This document shows, piece after piece, positions 48,101-54,931 of a stretch of DNA of 64,000 nucleotides. The position numbers and the translations under genes are program-made. Position 1 is the stretch's first letter; each line of letters starts with the position of its first letter. The notes under the pieces were generated by a model. That model saw nothing but the letters and a program-made list of their open reading frames with translations, was not told the DNA's origin and did no database searches. The stretch covers positions 12,958,001-13,022,000 of the forward strand of contig CM060733.1 of NCBI GenBank assembly GCA_030704615.1. Direction: 5' to 3'. Source of the stretch: Takakia lepidozioides. Its lineage: Eukaryota > Streptophyta > Takakiopsida > Takakiales > Takakiaceae.

Positions 48101-51100
48101 CATGAGATTAACGGCTTACAAGATCGTGTAACTCAAGTTCATGATCAAGACATAGGAGGTCAAAGAGAGAAAACAATATTAATGGAGCAATTGAGAGAAA
48201 CGCAATATGAAAAGACAAAATTGATGGCACAACTGATGAGTTCTGAAGATGAGAAAGCCAAAATGGTGTTACAACTTAAAGAACTGCAATCTACTGGCCA
48301 ATCCGCCTCAGTTTCTCTCCAAGCTTCCTTACATGCTGCAAAAGTAAATCTGCAACTTACTACATCTCTTTCAAACATTCTTATAAATAATTTTCTATGT
48401 AGCTTTTCGGAGTTGATCTAGATGTTTTAAACAACTCACTCAAAGTGAATTATTGAAGGCATAAACCATGACCTAAATAACAATGTCAACTCCGGATGAA
48501 CTGAATTGACTATATATGTGTTATAGGTGGCCGAACCCTGGCCTATATGGGCACATCTTTGCATTTTATGACATGGAGTTGAAATTTTCATTGGTCATTC
48601 GATGTATTTAAATAATATCAATTGTTCAAAGTTGCAATAAAAGATTATTAAATCATGGAAGTCCAAATTGACCTATCTTATTTTTTTTGTGATAGATCTT
48701 TCGAAAAAATGTGGGAAACTTTTCATTTTATGTGTGCAACAATTGGAGTTAAAGAGTGATGCAGTGTCTTCCAGACACAGATTGAACAAGACCATTGCAA
48801 AATGGTAGCACTTGAAGCTGCAAATGCCACCCTTGAAGCTTCTGTGTGTGCCCAAGATACAATTACACATGATAATGAGCATGAACTCCCTCAGTCCAAG
48901 GCGAAATGGAATATGCAACTACTTGACTTGGTATATACTTCTCTATTTACTAATGACAAAATAAGCTTTTGCAACGTGATAACTAAGACTATTTATCTCA
49001 GATTTCAGATCTCACTACTAAAATATTTGTGACATTTTTTGGATTGAAACAAATGTTAACACTTCCAGGGATTCCAAGGACCTATATACAAAGTATCTTT
49101 AATGTATTTTAATAGCCTGATCCAACCTGCTACAAGCCTAGCCAAAAGAGAAAGAGCAATTCACTTGACACCTCCAACGATCTCTTAAAATCAACGATGA
49201 GATTTTTAAAGATGGATGAATGATTGTCTAATATGATTGGCCTTCAAACTTAACCTTCAATATATATATCCACGATACATGTTATACATATCATCAGTAG
49301 ATTAAAGAGATAAGGAAGAAAAAATACTTCTCCCGTAGGAAACGTAAATCATAATGTATTATCTTCATCCCTAAGGATTAAGTACTACCTTCTTTTGGAT
49401 GGTGGATATTTCGAATTCTAGATTACCTATAAGTTATGCACATGCAATGCACAAACAACCAACCGCTTGGCTACTTTGCTCAAGTGCATGTCATCAATAA
49501 ATATAGATGTATATCCAATCCCTAGCTCTTCTCAGCTTGTTGGAATTCTATTTTGATGAATACATGAAGATACGCTCGCATTCATATGATATCTTCTGAT
49601 TCTAAGGTGGATGACTTTGGTAAAATCATGGCTGAATGTGGGGATCTTCTTTCGGAGAATGGAGAACTCTTTGAAAGGATTCTCCAAGTGCGTAAGAAGT
49701 TCTCAAAGATCTCGAAGCTTCCAAAAACTATCGACACAACATGTGAAATTGACAAACAGCCGAAAATTTGGCTTGTAAGTCTTTTGATTTGATAGATATT
49801 TTTGCACTCTTTCTATGACAAGATACATCATACAAATAAAGATAAAGTTGTGTAGAGTCGAAGGATGAATGAATGACATTAAAATTACTACTGTTTATGA
49901 AACATCTTGATCAAAAGACTTTACGGTAAGTCAAAATTTGTTTGCTTTGTAACTTTACATGATATTCTAGAATTAAAGTTTCAAATGAACATTTCTCATC
50001 TTTATCTTCACTCTTGCTGGTCATGGTGATAAAGAAGGAAAACTCTTGCCAAAGAAAATGTAACTTATGGTGTCACTTCATCCTCAATGACTACTGCCTT
50101 CCGTTTGGAACATGGATACTTTTTAACGGCCGCAACCGGGGCATCACGGTTGCCCAGCCCTCCTCCAATGACTTGAAATTCCTAGCTTGCATCCACAAAT
50201 TAAGTAACCGGTTCATCTAGGGACCCCTATTTTATAGCTGGGTTGACCGTAATGGCCGGTGACGTCCAACATACACATATGTGGTTTTGAACCCATGACC
50301 ACTTGTAAAGGCGGCCTTTGTGCCCTAACCACTGGGCCATATGTTAGATGTTGTCATGGTGATAAATATATTTGTTTCATTGACTAACCAATCTTACTTA
50401 ATAAATTGCCTCATGTTCTTCTTGTCCGACGATATATGCAAATGAAGAATGCATTAATCTCGAAAATGGATATTTTGAAGCTGACACCTAATACCTTATA
50501 TTGACATGTAACAGAGCGTTGAAGAGTATTTATATGAAACTTTGACTTCATATGGCATTGATCCGCTCTCAGCAGGAATTAGCAATGAAACTTATTCTAT
50601 AATCATAGAGCGCATGTTACGGTATTCATGATATCTGAACTTCCAAGGAAATGAGGGTCAAAACATGCTAGGGTGCTTTACTTTTGACAATTATATGTCT
50701 AGTCTATTCTAAAGTGATATTTACCAAAGTGCCTTAAGACCCTATCAGATTGTCATTGACTGTTTGACACGTACTTGAGCTTTGAGACCTTCATGACTTG
50801 AGTTATCTTTTGCATCTAGACAAATAGATCTCCATTTACGATTTCTAGGAATTGTGTATTAAATATTTTGTTTATTTTGTGATGGTATATTTGCAGCTCA
50901 CACTAGATACACAAAAAATTGAGTTAGTCATCCACCTTGGTAGTCTAATTTAGTTCTTCTAGTGCAAGGAAGAAAGAATGGTAGAGAGAAAAGAAAGCAA
51001 ACAATAAAAGCTTAGTGTGCAGTATTCTATAAAATAGATCTATTTAACTAATGACCACTTTGAACATCTTTCATGAATGCAGGGTGCAAAAGAACCTGAA

Positions 51101-51998
51101 GAATAACTTGGTTGCAATGAAGTATATGTCATCAAAGGAAAACTCATCCAAAAGTTCGTCACTAAGTTTTACACCACCATCTTCACTCTTCACCCCGCCC
51201 GAGTTCACACCTATAGAGACACCATCAACAAAAGAGTTGTCAAAGACGTCTACACCGAATCTCACACCCCCGGATTTTACACCCGAGAAAATATCATCAA
51301 AGACATCTAAGGAGTCATCTAGAAACACTTCATCCATGTCATCTAAAGATGCAAAGCTACAATTTACACCACCTTATTCACTTTTCACACCATTAGATTT
51401 CACACCAGAGACAACTTCAACATTACAAGAGCCATTACCAAATCTTACACCATCAGACTTTAGCTTTTCAATAAAAGATTCATTAAAATTAACAACGAAT
51501 GAGCCATCATCAAATGTCACACCAACATATTCCTCATTGAAAAAGCCAAAATCAAAATCGTTTGAGGTTCTAAAAAATCTAACATCTACATCACAGAAAG
51601 AATTAATAACAAAAGAAACAACACTTGACCTCCCACCGCCTGATCTTACGTTTAGGAAACAATCATTAGACGAACCTTTGAACTCATTGAATCTCACAAC
51701 ACTCACAGATTCCAAGCCACTATCTAAGTCAACAATAGAGTCTACAAAGAAACCAACATCCAACTACTTCCCATACTCAAAACAGACTATCGTTTCTTCT
51801 AATTCTCTCTTCACACCACGTAATTTAACACTTGATCAGAATCCAGCTTCAACACCAATGGTTGCAAAGAAAGCACCTAGCGAGGAGTTTTCCTTCGAGG
51901 AAGCAAATGTGTCTTTGAAGGAGCAACCGATACGATCACGTGGGGGACAATTGTCATTGCCAGTACATCATTCTATTGCATCATTTATGATAGCATAA
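26443..51998 (+). CDS. Long coiled-coil host gene with FTPP repeats and a 14.7-kb intron
   Basis: Proposed exons: 26,443-26,734; 27,813-28,048; 28,524-28,661; 43,330-43,418; 45,016-45,168; 45,485-45,639; 45,802-46,057; 47,013-47,207; 47,507-48,343; 48,775-48,930; 49,607-49,774; 50,515-50,621; 51,083-51,998. All introns are GT-AG. Every junction from 27,813 onward keeps the reading frame, including that across 28,662-43,329. Only the first junction (26,734 to 27,813) is one base out of phase, so an exon is missing there or a site is wrong. The product, about 1,230 residues, has a Ser-rich basic N-terminus, a small Cys cluster (CAICKACG), about 600 residues of coiled coil and a Thr/Pro-rich tail. 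No motor, kinase or transmembrane segment is seen. A structural or scaffold role is inference. I do not recognise the family. Confidence 0.7.
26808..26876 (+). CDS. Possible small exon 1b
   Basis: After acceptor tttagcag, the phase that matches exon 1 reads VDQFLNFDQIENPFTSPLKE, which looks coding, but no GT donor precedes the stop at 26,879; only a GC donor (gagg|gctagc) is available, and it does not restore the phase into the next exon. Listed because the text is protein-like. Confidence 0.25.
27813..28048 (+). CDS. Coiled-coil gene, exon 2
   Basis: Acceptor caacctctttag|gtc and donor ctggag|gtagtt. Encodes a basic, Ser-rich segment (SKQRARKRSSTLN, RPSLLRKLSSSLYEGVRFY). It ends with one base of a split codon completed by cc at 28,524. 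A second frame of this exon is also open for most of its length, so the frame choice rests on phase agreement with exon 3. Confidence 0.6.
28524..28661 (+). CDS. Coiled-coil gene, exon 3
   Basis: Acceptor catgtgttgcag and donor tctacaat|gtaagt. Only one frame is open: HPHFRSRYHQCNLTRYGA, then a segment with PYTFDKRPIMEIDGVNAF. It ends with one base (t), completed by tg at 43,330. Confidence 0.65.
29210..29285 (+). repeat. Fragment of the SINE family (3' part)
   Basis: aagtgacaccataagttac followed by cgacaagagt matches the 3' part of the SINE at 50,034-50,352 read on its sense strand (aagtgacaccataagttac ... ggcaagagt), and upstream acggaag/gcggaag and agtcatt also agree. It overlaps an otherwise attractive exon candidate, which I therefore rejected. 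Confidence 0.45.
29286..30900. other. AT-rich intron DNA with retroelement-like tail
   Basis: No exon seen. At 29,822-29,960 a GC-richer block (aggggcagagccccggcaaag, ggggtttgaaccccagggcc) looks like an eroded retroposon with a B-box-like sequence in reverse. The rest is AT-rich with G and T runs (30,230-30,250). Confidence 0.35.
30917..31725 (-). pseudogene. LINE C-terminal region with zf-RVT-like motif
   Basis: Frames at 31,725-31,516, 31,515-31,282 and 31,225-30,917 carry EKWDEKWGHLF, KVYDPLFGRNP and GSIEALEHCLMYC. The last resembles the Cys/His cluster (ET-EHCLW-C type) found after RT in plant LINEs. Some of the Cys ligands are lost. Confidence 0.65.
32300..33120 (-). pseudogene. LINE reverse transcriptase remnant
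   Basis: The catalytic block reads FINDTFLLLKADPSTLK, where LINE RTs have FADDT, so one or both catalytic Asp positions are altered. It is followed by LKEFCQVLGFRVN, a stop (for Trp), AKTKALLVGG, and further down the KLKQKL..WGSRFLSINGRALA block typical of this family. The fingers and most of the palm are missing: endonuclease text ends about 20 bases before this segment. Confidence 0.75.
33140..33640 (-). pseudogene. LINE apurinic endonuclease domain, broken
   Basis: From the 5' side: CSWIIRGIGS (degenerate form of SWNVRGLGS), then IPSDVLVFLQEHKL with the catalytic Glu of the QE-type motif, then after a frameshift PIGLINIHAPN, and finally a stop in place of the Gly of GDFNM (read A*DFNMQVENEEDRMG). 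These are the ordered motifs of the LINE endonuclease that nicks target DNA. Confidence 0.75.
33899..35055. mobile_element. MULE-like DNA element with perfect 9-bp target duplication
   Basis: Flanked by gaagtcaga at 33,890-33,898 and 35,056-35,064. Ends are inverted: GAGGAATGCTAATTCGTGAGCC on the left against the reverse complement of the right end, GAGGGAAGCTACGTCATGAG. Both ends contain several GAGCC/GGCTC palindromic words. The middle holds four to five copies of a ~100-bp unit (34,331-34,815). It has no ORF and is a non-autonomous copy. A 9-bp duplication is typical of Mutator-like elements; the superfamily call is inference. It sits inside the LINE. Confidence 0.85.
34331..34815. repeat. 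Tandem units of about 100 bp inside the MULE-like element
   Basis: Each unit contains gaggacttatgtggg(c/t)gttg, a palindromic cccacat, then ttcgtggacctcccgcaagt and cctccaatgaca. Copies start near 34,331, 34,421, 34,525 and 34,632, with a partial fifth at 34,762. A TA microsatellite (34,721-34,751) lies between the last two. The same unit appears inverted at 57,990-58,170. Confidence 0.8.
35060..37500 (-). pseudogene. LINE ORF1-like with zinc knuckle, broken
   Basis: Minus-strand frames, several times interrupted. The knuckle CYFCGHMGHLKADC (CX2CX4HX4C, all ligands present) is at about 36,465-36,420. Before it comes text similar to the domain preceding the knuckle in plant LINE ORF1 proteins (LFNLPDIGNHFNYYLGCL). 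After it come long frames rich in Gln, Pro and Ser (211 codons at 36,042-35,407; 137 codons at 35,473-35,060). ORF1 proteins bind LINE RNA. At least five stops separate the knuckle from its flanks. Confidence 0.65.
37600..39069. other. Intron DNA, no feature resolved
   Basis: AT-rich sequence of the large intron. A possible outer transposon end (ccagaccagtttggttt, about 39,012) may pair with aaaccaacttggtctgg at 40,223-40,239, but no target duplication was found. Confidence 0.35.
39070..39836. mobile_element. hAT-like non-autonomous element, perfect 8-bp duplication
   Basis: gtatagac occurs at 39,062-39,069 and again at 39,837-39,844. The left end CAGTTGAGCGGG pairs with the right end, whose reverse complement is CGGTGTTGAGCGGG. 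The 767-bp interior is packed with subterminal words TACCC, CGGGTA and ACCCGG on both strands. An 8-bp duplication and ends of CAGTG type are hallmarks of hAT elements. No ORF. Confidence 0.85.
41364..42664. mobile_element. hAT-like element, host of a nested copy
   Basis: Ends CAGTGTTGGGTGGTT and, in reverse complement, CAGTGTTGGGCGGTT. The flanking 8-mers are gttgaatc (41,356-41,363) and gttaaatc (42,665-42,672), 7 of 8 identical. Subterminal GGTTCCGG repeats crowd both ends (41,397-41,515 and 42,490-42,650). A second element of the same general type sits inside (41,625-42,091). A 29-base A run at 42,147-42,174 lies between. No coding capacity. Confidence 0.85.
41625..42091. mobile_element. 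Nested hAT-like element, 8-bp duplication
   Basis: Inside 41,364-42,664. Left end CGGTGTTGGACTGGTAT; reverse complement of the right end CAGTGTTGGACTGGTAT. Flanks atattcac (41,617-41,624) and gtattcac (42,092-42,099), 7 of 8 identical. Rich in ggtat/atacc words. Length 467 bp. Confidence 0.85.
43330..43418 (+). CDS. Coiled-coil gene, exon 4 (Cys cluster)
   Basis: Acceptor ggttttttgtag and donor gagtcag|gtatat. In the frame that fits both neighbours it reads QSRPADCAICKACGELAIPQ, then CLSNQRSQ: four Cys in a short span, possibly a small metal site. This is the exon that ties the 5' exons to the 3' ones. The acceptor text also resembles a CACTA transposon end, so the call is moderate. Confidence 0.5.
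43650..44770. mobile_element. GCGACG-rich element in intron 4
   Basis: Both sides (43,685-43,970 and 44,395-44,755) are crowded with gcgacg/cgtcgc/tgcgac words, in both orientations. The outermost parts are G/C runs after A/T runs (aaaaaaaagggggggg on the left, ccccccattttt on the right), so the ends are roughly inverted. Clustered subterminal repeats are usual in DNA transposons such as CACTA and hAT. I found no clear target duplication, so the superfamily is open. Confidence 0.5.
45016..45168 (+). CDS. Coiled-coil gene, exon 5
   Basis: Acceptor gatccttgcag, donor gcaaag|gtagtg. Fifty-one codons, phase 0 at both ends. Heptad-like text (VKLEVELQLAKQEIAILREQ) starts the coiled coil. Confidence 0.7.
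45485..45639 (+). CDS. Coiled-coil gene, exon 6
   Basis: Acceptor ttttttctggtag, donor ttgca|gtaagt. Reads AEEAVVMEHVKALEVAAQW and then a Gln/Glu-rich helix (VQQRDQEHQHVLQQLAAL). The split Gln codon ca|g joins exon 7. Confidence 0.72.
45802..46057 (+). CDS. Coiled-coil gene, exon 7
   Basis: Acceptor ttcggtaacag, donor tttcaa|gtatga. Charged helical text: ERWKLEAELHQDIENAHMQL, then LKEQINSTIEHEKKYQNEI. Ends in phase 0. Confidence 0.75.
46058..47012. other. Intron 7 of the coiled-coil gene
   Basis: AT-rich, 955 bp, with TA runs at 46,350-46,382. No exon or repeat recognised. The other introns of 300 bp or less to about 700 bp in this gene are likewise AT-rich and empty, except where listed. 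Confidence 0.5.
47013..47207 (+). CDS. Coiled-coil gene, exon 8
   Basis: Acceptor tggtcaagttcag, donor ttacag|gtcagg. Sixty-five codons, phase 0 at both ends (QEIVQLKVANVALQQNLEI ... QDECARLQ). The closing CARLQ/CALFQ-type ends of exons 7 and 8 (DKCALFQ, DECARLQ) suggest exon duplication. Confidence 0.75.
47507..48343 (+). CDS. Coiled-coil gene, exon 9: internal repeats
   Basis: Acceptor gttataactttag, donor gctgcaaaa|gtaaat. The largest exon, 279 codons, phase 0. It is built from at least five diverged copies of a unit of roughly 35-50 residues of the form (K/M)xxQLKDAQDEIxxLQDRVTQ, for example QMNDARDEISCLQDRVTLL, ELKDAQDAITNLQNRVSHI, QLKDAQDEIAALQDRMTQLL and QLKEAQHEINGLQDRVTQV, separated by QREK linkers. 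A long dimeric coiled coil is the likely structure. Confidence 0.82.
48775..48930 (+). CDS. Coiled-coil gene, exon 10
   Basis: Acceptor gcagtgtcttccag, donor gacttg|gtatat. Fifty-two codons, phase 0 (EQDHCKMVALEAANATLEAS). Helical. Confidence 0.7.
49607..49774 (+). CDS. Coiled-coil gene, exon 11
   Basis: Acceptor cttctgattctaag, donor tggctt|gtaagt. Fifty-six codons, phase 0 (VDDFGKIMAECGDLLSENGE, then RKKFSKISKLPKTID). Confidence 0.7.
50034..50352 (-). mobile_element. tRNA-derived SINE with 14-bp target duplication
   Basis: gtcatggtgataaa flanks the element at 50,020-50,033 and 50,353-50,366. On the minus strand the head reads TGGCCCAGTGGTTAG (A box) and, 35 bases on, GGGTTCAAAACC (B box), the internal RNA polymerase III promoter of a tRNA. 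The ~240-bp body is unrelated to tRNA. It lies in the intron between exons 11 and 12. Related fragments are at 7,345-7,440 and 29,210-29,285. Confidence 0.85.
50515..50621 (+). CDS. Coiled-coil gene, exon 12
   Basis: Acceptor ttgacatgtaacag, donor gttacg|gtattc. Reads SVEEYLYETLTSYGIDPLSA with IIIERML. Ends with cg, completed by g at 51,083 to an Arg codon, so the frame passes into the last exon. Confidence 0.65.
51083..51998 (+). CDS. Coiled-coil gene, last exon: FTPP-repeat tail
   Basis: Acceptor catgaatgcag, stop TAA-type at 51,996. After a short basic helix (QKNLKNNLVAMKYM) comes a 200-residue Ser/Thr/Pro/Lys-rich tail with recurring FTPPSSLFTPPEFTP, LTPPDFTPEKISSK, FTPPYSLFTPLDFTPET and LTPSDFSF units. 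Many Thr-Pro pairs would be possible sites for proline-directed kinases. The end (SRGGQLSLPVHHSIASF) is not repetitive. The repeated T-P motif is seen in the sequence; the kinase link is inference. Confidence 0.8.
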
Positions 51999-52274
51999 AA
52001 TACTTAGGATGTCAAGAACAAGGCCATCAAGCACAAACATCATGTACGTAGGTGTAAGATCGTGGTGCTAAAGATTTTCCAAATCAAAAACTTATGGACT
52101 AGTTTTCTTCAACACATTAATGTTCAATTAAAAATGTTTGTCTAGATTTTTGTATGCCTCAACAATATAAGTGCAAGCCTTTCTGACGATTATCATTCCC
52201 CTTATTGAGGCAATCAATTTGGTTTTTGAAATATTGACTCAGTTTCTTTAGTCACCTTGGTGCAAGGTAGATTC
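51999..52274. other. 3' flank of the coiled-coil gene
   Basis: Probable 3' untranslated region and intergenic DNA. AT-rich with attaat/aataa-like words (for example gttcaattaaaaatg), but no decisive polyadenylation signal is seen. Confidence 0.35.
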
Positions 52275-52844
52275 CACGGACAAATAGATTTTTGCTTACC
52301 CTCCAAATAAGGATAAATAAACATTAGAAGATTATTTATCCTCCGGATAAGTGTAAATAAAAATTTGTTGATTTATTTATCCTCCGGGTAAAAGGTATAT
52401 AGGCCAATATATTCATATGGATAAGGATAAATGATTTTCTCCTCTCATTGCATCCCCTCCTTCCACATATATATCATTTTCCCTTTACCCAAATGATAAA
52501 TCAATAATAAACAAATTTTTATGCTCAACTCTATTTTTTATTGTTTTTCTTAAGATGGCCATTTAGTACCGCTGATTGTAGAAGGTATGTAGGTCTAGGT
52601 CTGATGAGGAAGAAGATATCTCCACATTTACGCTTTTCATATTTACTCTCTAGTAGTTATATTTAGCCACAGATAAAGGGTATATAGAGATAATTTACCA
52701 TTCATACGGACAAGGATAAAATTTATCCGTGTGAAGGAGAAAAAGTAAGGGTAAATAAAAAGGTGCATATGGATAAATGATATATCCTTACTTTAATTTA
52801 TCCGTTGAGTAAATATAGATAAATAATTTATCCACAAAGTACTA
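52275..52844. mobile_element. Possible AT-rich element with GGATAAAT repeats
   Basis: ggataaat/atttatcc words occur more than ten times in both orientations. The 8-mer gtagattc stands just before it (52,267-52,274) and just after it (52,845-52,852), and again after the next element. This could be a further insertion at the same target. Clear inverted ends are lacking (cacggacaaata on the left, and tgtggataaatt in reverse complement near the right). Confidence 0.45.
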
Positions 52845-52852
52845 GTAGATTC

Positions 52853-53413
52853 TAGTACTGGTCCGGTATCAACATTTTTTGACACGAGGCTGGTCCTAGT
52901 ATATGGGTGGCTTTCAAAATGACATACTAGGGGAACATTGGTACCAAGGATATTTTTCAAATTAGATACTAGTTTGGTAAAGATACTGAAAAAAATTTAA
53001 TCACTTAAGCATTAATGGTATCAATACAAATGTGCTCAGAGTAATACCAGCTGGTATATATACTGGGATCTAGTATCAAACAAGATTAGCACAACCTTGA
53101 TTCAGCACTTGATTGTTCGCCCAACAATCCACCTACCCTAAGTTGCGAAATGGCCCCATAACACTCTTTCCTACTTCCCATCAACAAGAATTTATACCAG
53201 TCGAAGAAGGGTTGCGAAACGCTTGCAACAAGTATCGACACTAAACCCTAGCCCTCAACACGAGACTGGTATGATATTCGCCTATTCTCAGAAACCCTAC
53301 CCTAAGCCAAGCAATGGTATCCGCCCTGAATATGTAGAATTTAGGACCAGGCTAGTTTGGTCCCTGATACCAAGGTTAAACTCGGATCTAATATCCATAC
53401 CAGACCAACACTG
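52853..53413. mobile_element. hAT-like element, perfect 8-bp duplication
   Basis: gtagattc at 52,845-52,852 and 53,414-53,421. Left end TAGTACTGGTCCGGTAT; reverse complement of the right end CAGTGTTGGTCTGGTAT. Rich in ggtat/atacc words like the element at 41,625, to which it is probably related. Length 561 bp, no ORF. Confidence 0.85.
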
Positions 53414-53939
53414 GTAGATTCTCATGCGACAAAAATGAGGGGCATGCCATGTGGGGTTTCATGTTCACATGAACAAGCTGTGGTGAAACGTCTAAAATTA
53501 GCAAAAAGTGTCACAAACACAACTTTGACCACTAGATTAAAGGCATTTTGAAGCCACGACAAGTGTGTAGCTGGTTTGCCAATGAGTGACAACCCTGTGC
53601 TCAAATCATTCCATTTTGAGTCGGCTCTAGACAGTTGGCAATTGGTCAAAGTTGGGGGGTATCATTCATACTTTATATGTGTTTGTTTCAGCTAAGTCAT
53701 TTTCAAGATTTTTGCTTCTTGCAAACATCCCCATGCACAACAGCTTGCTACCAACTCTAAACCAATGCAATTGGCTCAGATTTGCTGAGTTTGCACTTGA
53801 CATACATTTTTTTGATCAATACATCATTGAGGAGTGAAGAGAAAATCGCGTAGGCAAAGGGGGTCCAGAAATGAAATTTGAAGCCTGTGGTTTTCCATGC
53901 TTGGTCTCTGCAGCATTTCTTCAAGCCAGCAACCTGATC

Positions 53940-54070
53940 CCCAAAGCAGAATGAGTACATACTGAAGCCAAGGCCCTACACTGGCTTGCATGGGTGGGAT
54001 TTGAACCCATGGATTTGCCCCTATTGACAGCCCATGCATGACCACAAGGGGCTACATTATTTCTGCCCTT
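53940..54070 (-). repeat. Possible SINE head (tRNA-like)
   Basis: On the minus strand TAGCCCCTTGTGGTCATGCATGG resembles an A box and CATGGGTTCAAATCCCACCC a B box, about 30 bases apart, with no tRNA cloverleaf I could close. It looks like the head of a tRNA-derived retroposon different from that at 50 kb. No target duplication seen. Confidence 0.4.
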
Positions 54071-54520
54071 TGTGCCCACCCCTACTTGGAGGGGGCCTAA
54101 CTATATATACTACACTAGATGTAATTATATGAGCCAACATAAACCTGAAAGTGTCACCACAACTTCAAAATGTAATCTGATATGAGCCTACAACTGATAT
54201 AAAACCTGAGATTTTCACAAAAAATGACATTTGACTATAACTCTCTCAAAACAGTTAGTATTGGTAAATCTACAGCCTAAAAATATGCCCCTGCACTAGC
54301 CAAAACGAAAATTAGGGACATGGGGAACATCACCACTTATCGATCTCTGCAAATTAAAAGCAAAAACTTCAATTGCAACACAAACTCACATGCATTACAA
54401 GCCACTGTGTTCCACCCAGCCAAGGATCTCTGCAGCTTGTCGCCGATACAGATAGCAAAAGTTACTGGGCTGTGAGAAGGCAAATATTGTGATTCGACTT
54501 CGGCGCTTCATCTCTGACAA

Positions 54521-54650
54521 GCAGGAATGCTAATTTGTGAGCCTACTCATGAGCTCACGTGAGCCTGTGAACTTGGCCAGGCTCACGTTAGTCTGACATG
54601 GGGGCTTCCATAACCGCGAGTATGTCACCCATTTCCGTCATGTGGGTGTT
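54521..54650 (+). repeat. Left end of a second MULE-like copy
   Basis: caggaatgctaatttgtgag with GAGCC-rich text and gcttccataaccgcgagtat matches the left end of the element at 33,899. No partner end in the expected orientation was found to the right, so the copy is broken or rearranged. Confidence 0.65.
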
Positions 54651-54931
54651 TTTTTAATCGGCTCGTAGAAAATGAAATGCATACTGCGACCGAATATTGA
54701 AGATTAATTGGTGCCCTTAAAAGTTCGGAAAGTTGGGGAAAGAGCACAAATTCACAATATAGTTCAAAGACATTTGTTTTCTCCAATATACCTACTTGGT
54801 CATTTGTCATTTGAATGAAGTTGCAGGTATCTTCAATTAATTGAAACTGACTTCAAACCAGCCATTAGAGGACTTAAAAAATATATAAATACAGAAGTCA
54901 TGCTGATTACGAAGATGAAGAAGTACTAGCA

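Noticed and set aside
51071-51763. Long minus-strand ORFs (88 and 129 codons) under the last coiled-coil exon
   Set aside because: They are antisense shadows of the Thr/Pro repeat codons; their Val/Ser/Asp-rich text mirrors the repeat.
53940-54070. A functional tRNA gene
   Set aside because: A and B box-like words are present but no cloverleaf can be formed; listed as possible SINE head.
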